From Cyanobacteria bacterium UBA7753 (lineage in GTDB: Bacteria > Cyanobacteriota > Vampirovibrionia > Gastranaerophilales > Gastranaerophilaceae): DNA of 13,569 bases. Positions 13,548-13,569 of the stretch are shown here, piece after piece (the first letter of the stretch is position 1; each line of letters opens with the position of its first letter). The translations under genes and the position numbers were made by a program. Where the stretch lies: positions 2,593 to 16,161 of the forward strand of contig DLEF01000074.1 of assembly GCA_002481545.1 (NCBI GenBank). Direction: 5' to 3'. Under the pieces are notes generated by a model. It had not been told where the DNA came from and did no database searches. It worked only from the letters and a program-made list of their open reading frames with translations.

Positions 13548-13569
13548 TTTTGTCAGGCAATGCCTGACC
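13548..13569. repeat. Palindromic repeat GTCAGGCA-A-TGCCTGAC, copy 2
   Basis: Starting 10 bases after the folC stop, this copy matches 8649-8670 at 21 of 22 bases, differing only at the unpaired centre. The window ends inside or at the edge of the element. Its position right after folC suggests it may serve as a transcript end. Confidence 0.7.

Overview
The window looks like a piece of an AT-rich bacterial chromosome. The best guess is a non-photosynthetic relative of Cyanobacteria, of the Gastranaerophilales/Melainabacteria type. The reasoning is indirect. A fused B12-binding-like radical SAM/DUF2344 protein sits directly upstream of an RNase E/G with a cyanobacteria-like basic C-terminal tail. 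Vitamin B6 is made by the DXP-dependent PdxJ route, which low-GC Firmicutes normally lack. No ribosomal RNA gene is present to settle the question.

Layout, left to right. (1) 1-566: the 3' part of an unrecognised gene cut by the window edge. (2) About 589-1749: an IS1595-like insertion sequence with an intact DDE transposase and its own terminator. (3) 1750-2193: a gene-free stretch with operator-like inverted repeats, a REP-type hairpin, a short remnant of a GIY-YIG nuclease gene, and a promoter. (4) 2194-7341: one apparent operon on the + strand, made of a 114-aa unknown protein, the 841-aa radical SAM fusion, RNase E/G, and a secreted or membrane-anchored 153-aa protein overlapping the RNase stop codon. 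It closes with a rho-independent terminator. (5) 7427-8572: a second operon of pdxJ plus a 116-aa four-cysteine zinc-binding-like protein, driven by a promoter whose spacer contains nine C in a row. (6) 8573-9389: a repeat-rich intergenic zone with several short palindromes of different families. It surrounds one real small gene, an 80-aa protein of the putative iron-only hydrogenase system regulator (TM1266-like) type. (7) 9390-9503: tRNA-Asp(GTC) and a strong, probably bidirectional terminator. (8) 9528-10373, - strand: a Bro-N/DinD-like protein with a near-consensus promoter. (9) 10531-13537: a membrane sensor histidine kinase overlapping folC. (10) 13548-13569: a second copy of a palindrome also found at 8649.

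Most genes are housekeeping: RNA processing, B6 and folate biosynthesis, and possibly RNA or cofactor modification. The accessory layer is the IS element, the DinD-like gene and the dispersed palindromes. I see no convincing new defence or biosynthetic system. The points most worth a second look are the C9 tract in the pdxJ promoter, the small membrane protein coupled to RNase E/G, the array of palindromes with matched arms, the TACAAT-N6-ATG starts of two genes, and the GIY-YIG relic beside a REP hairpin.
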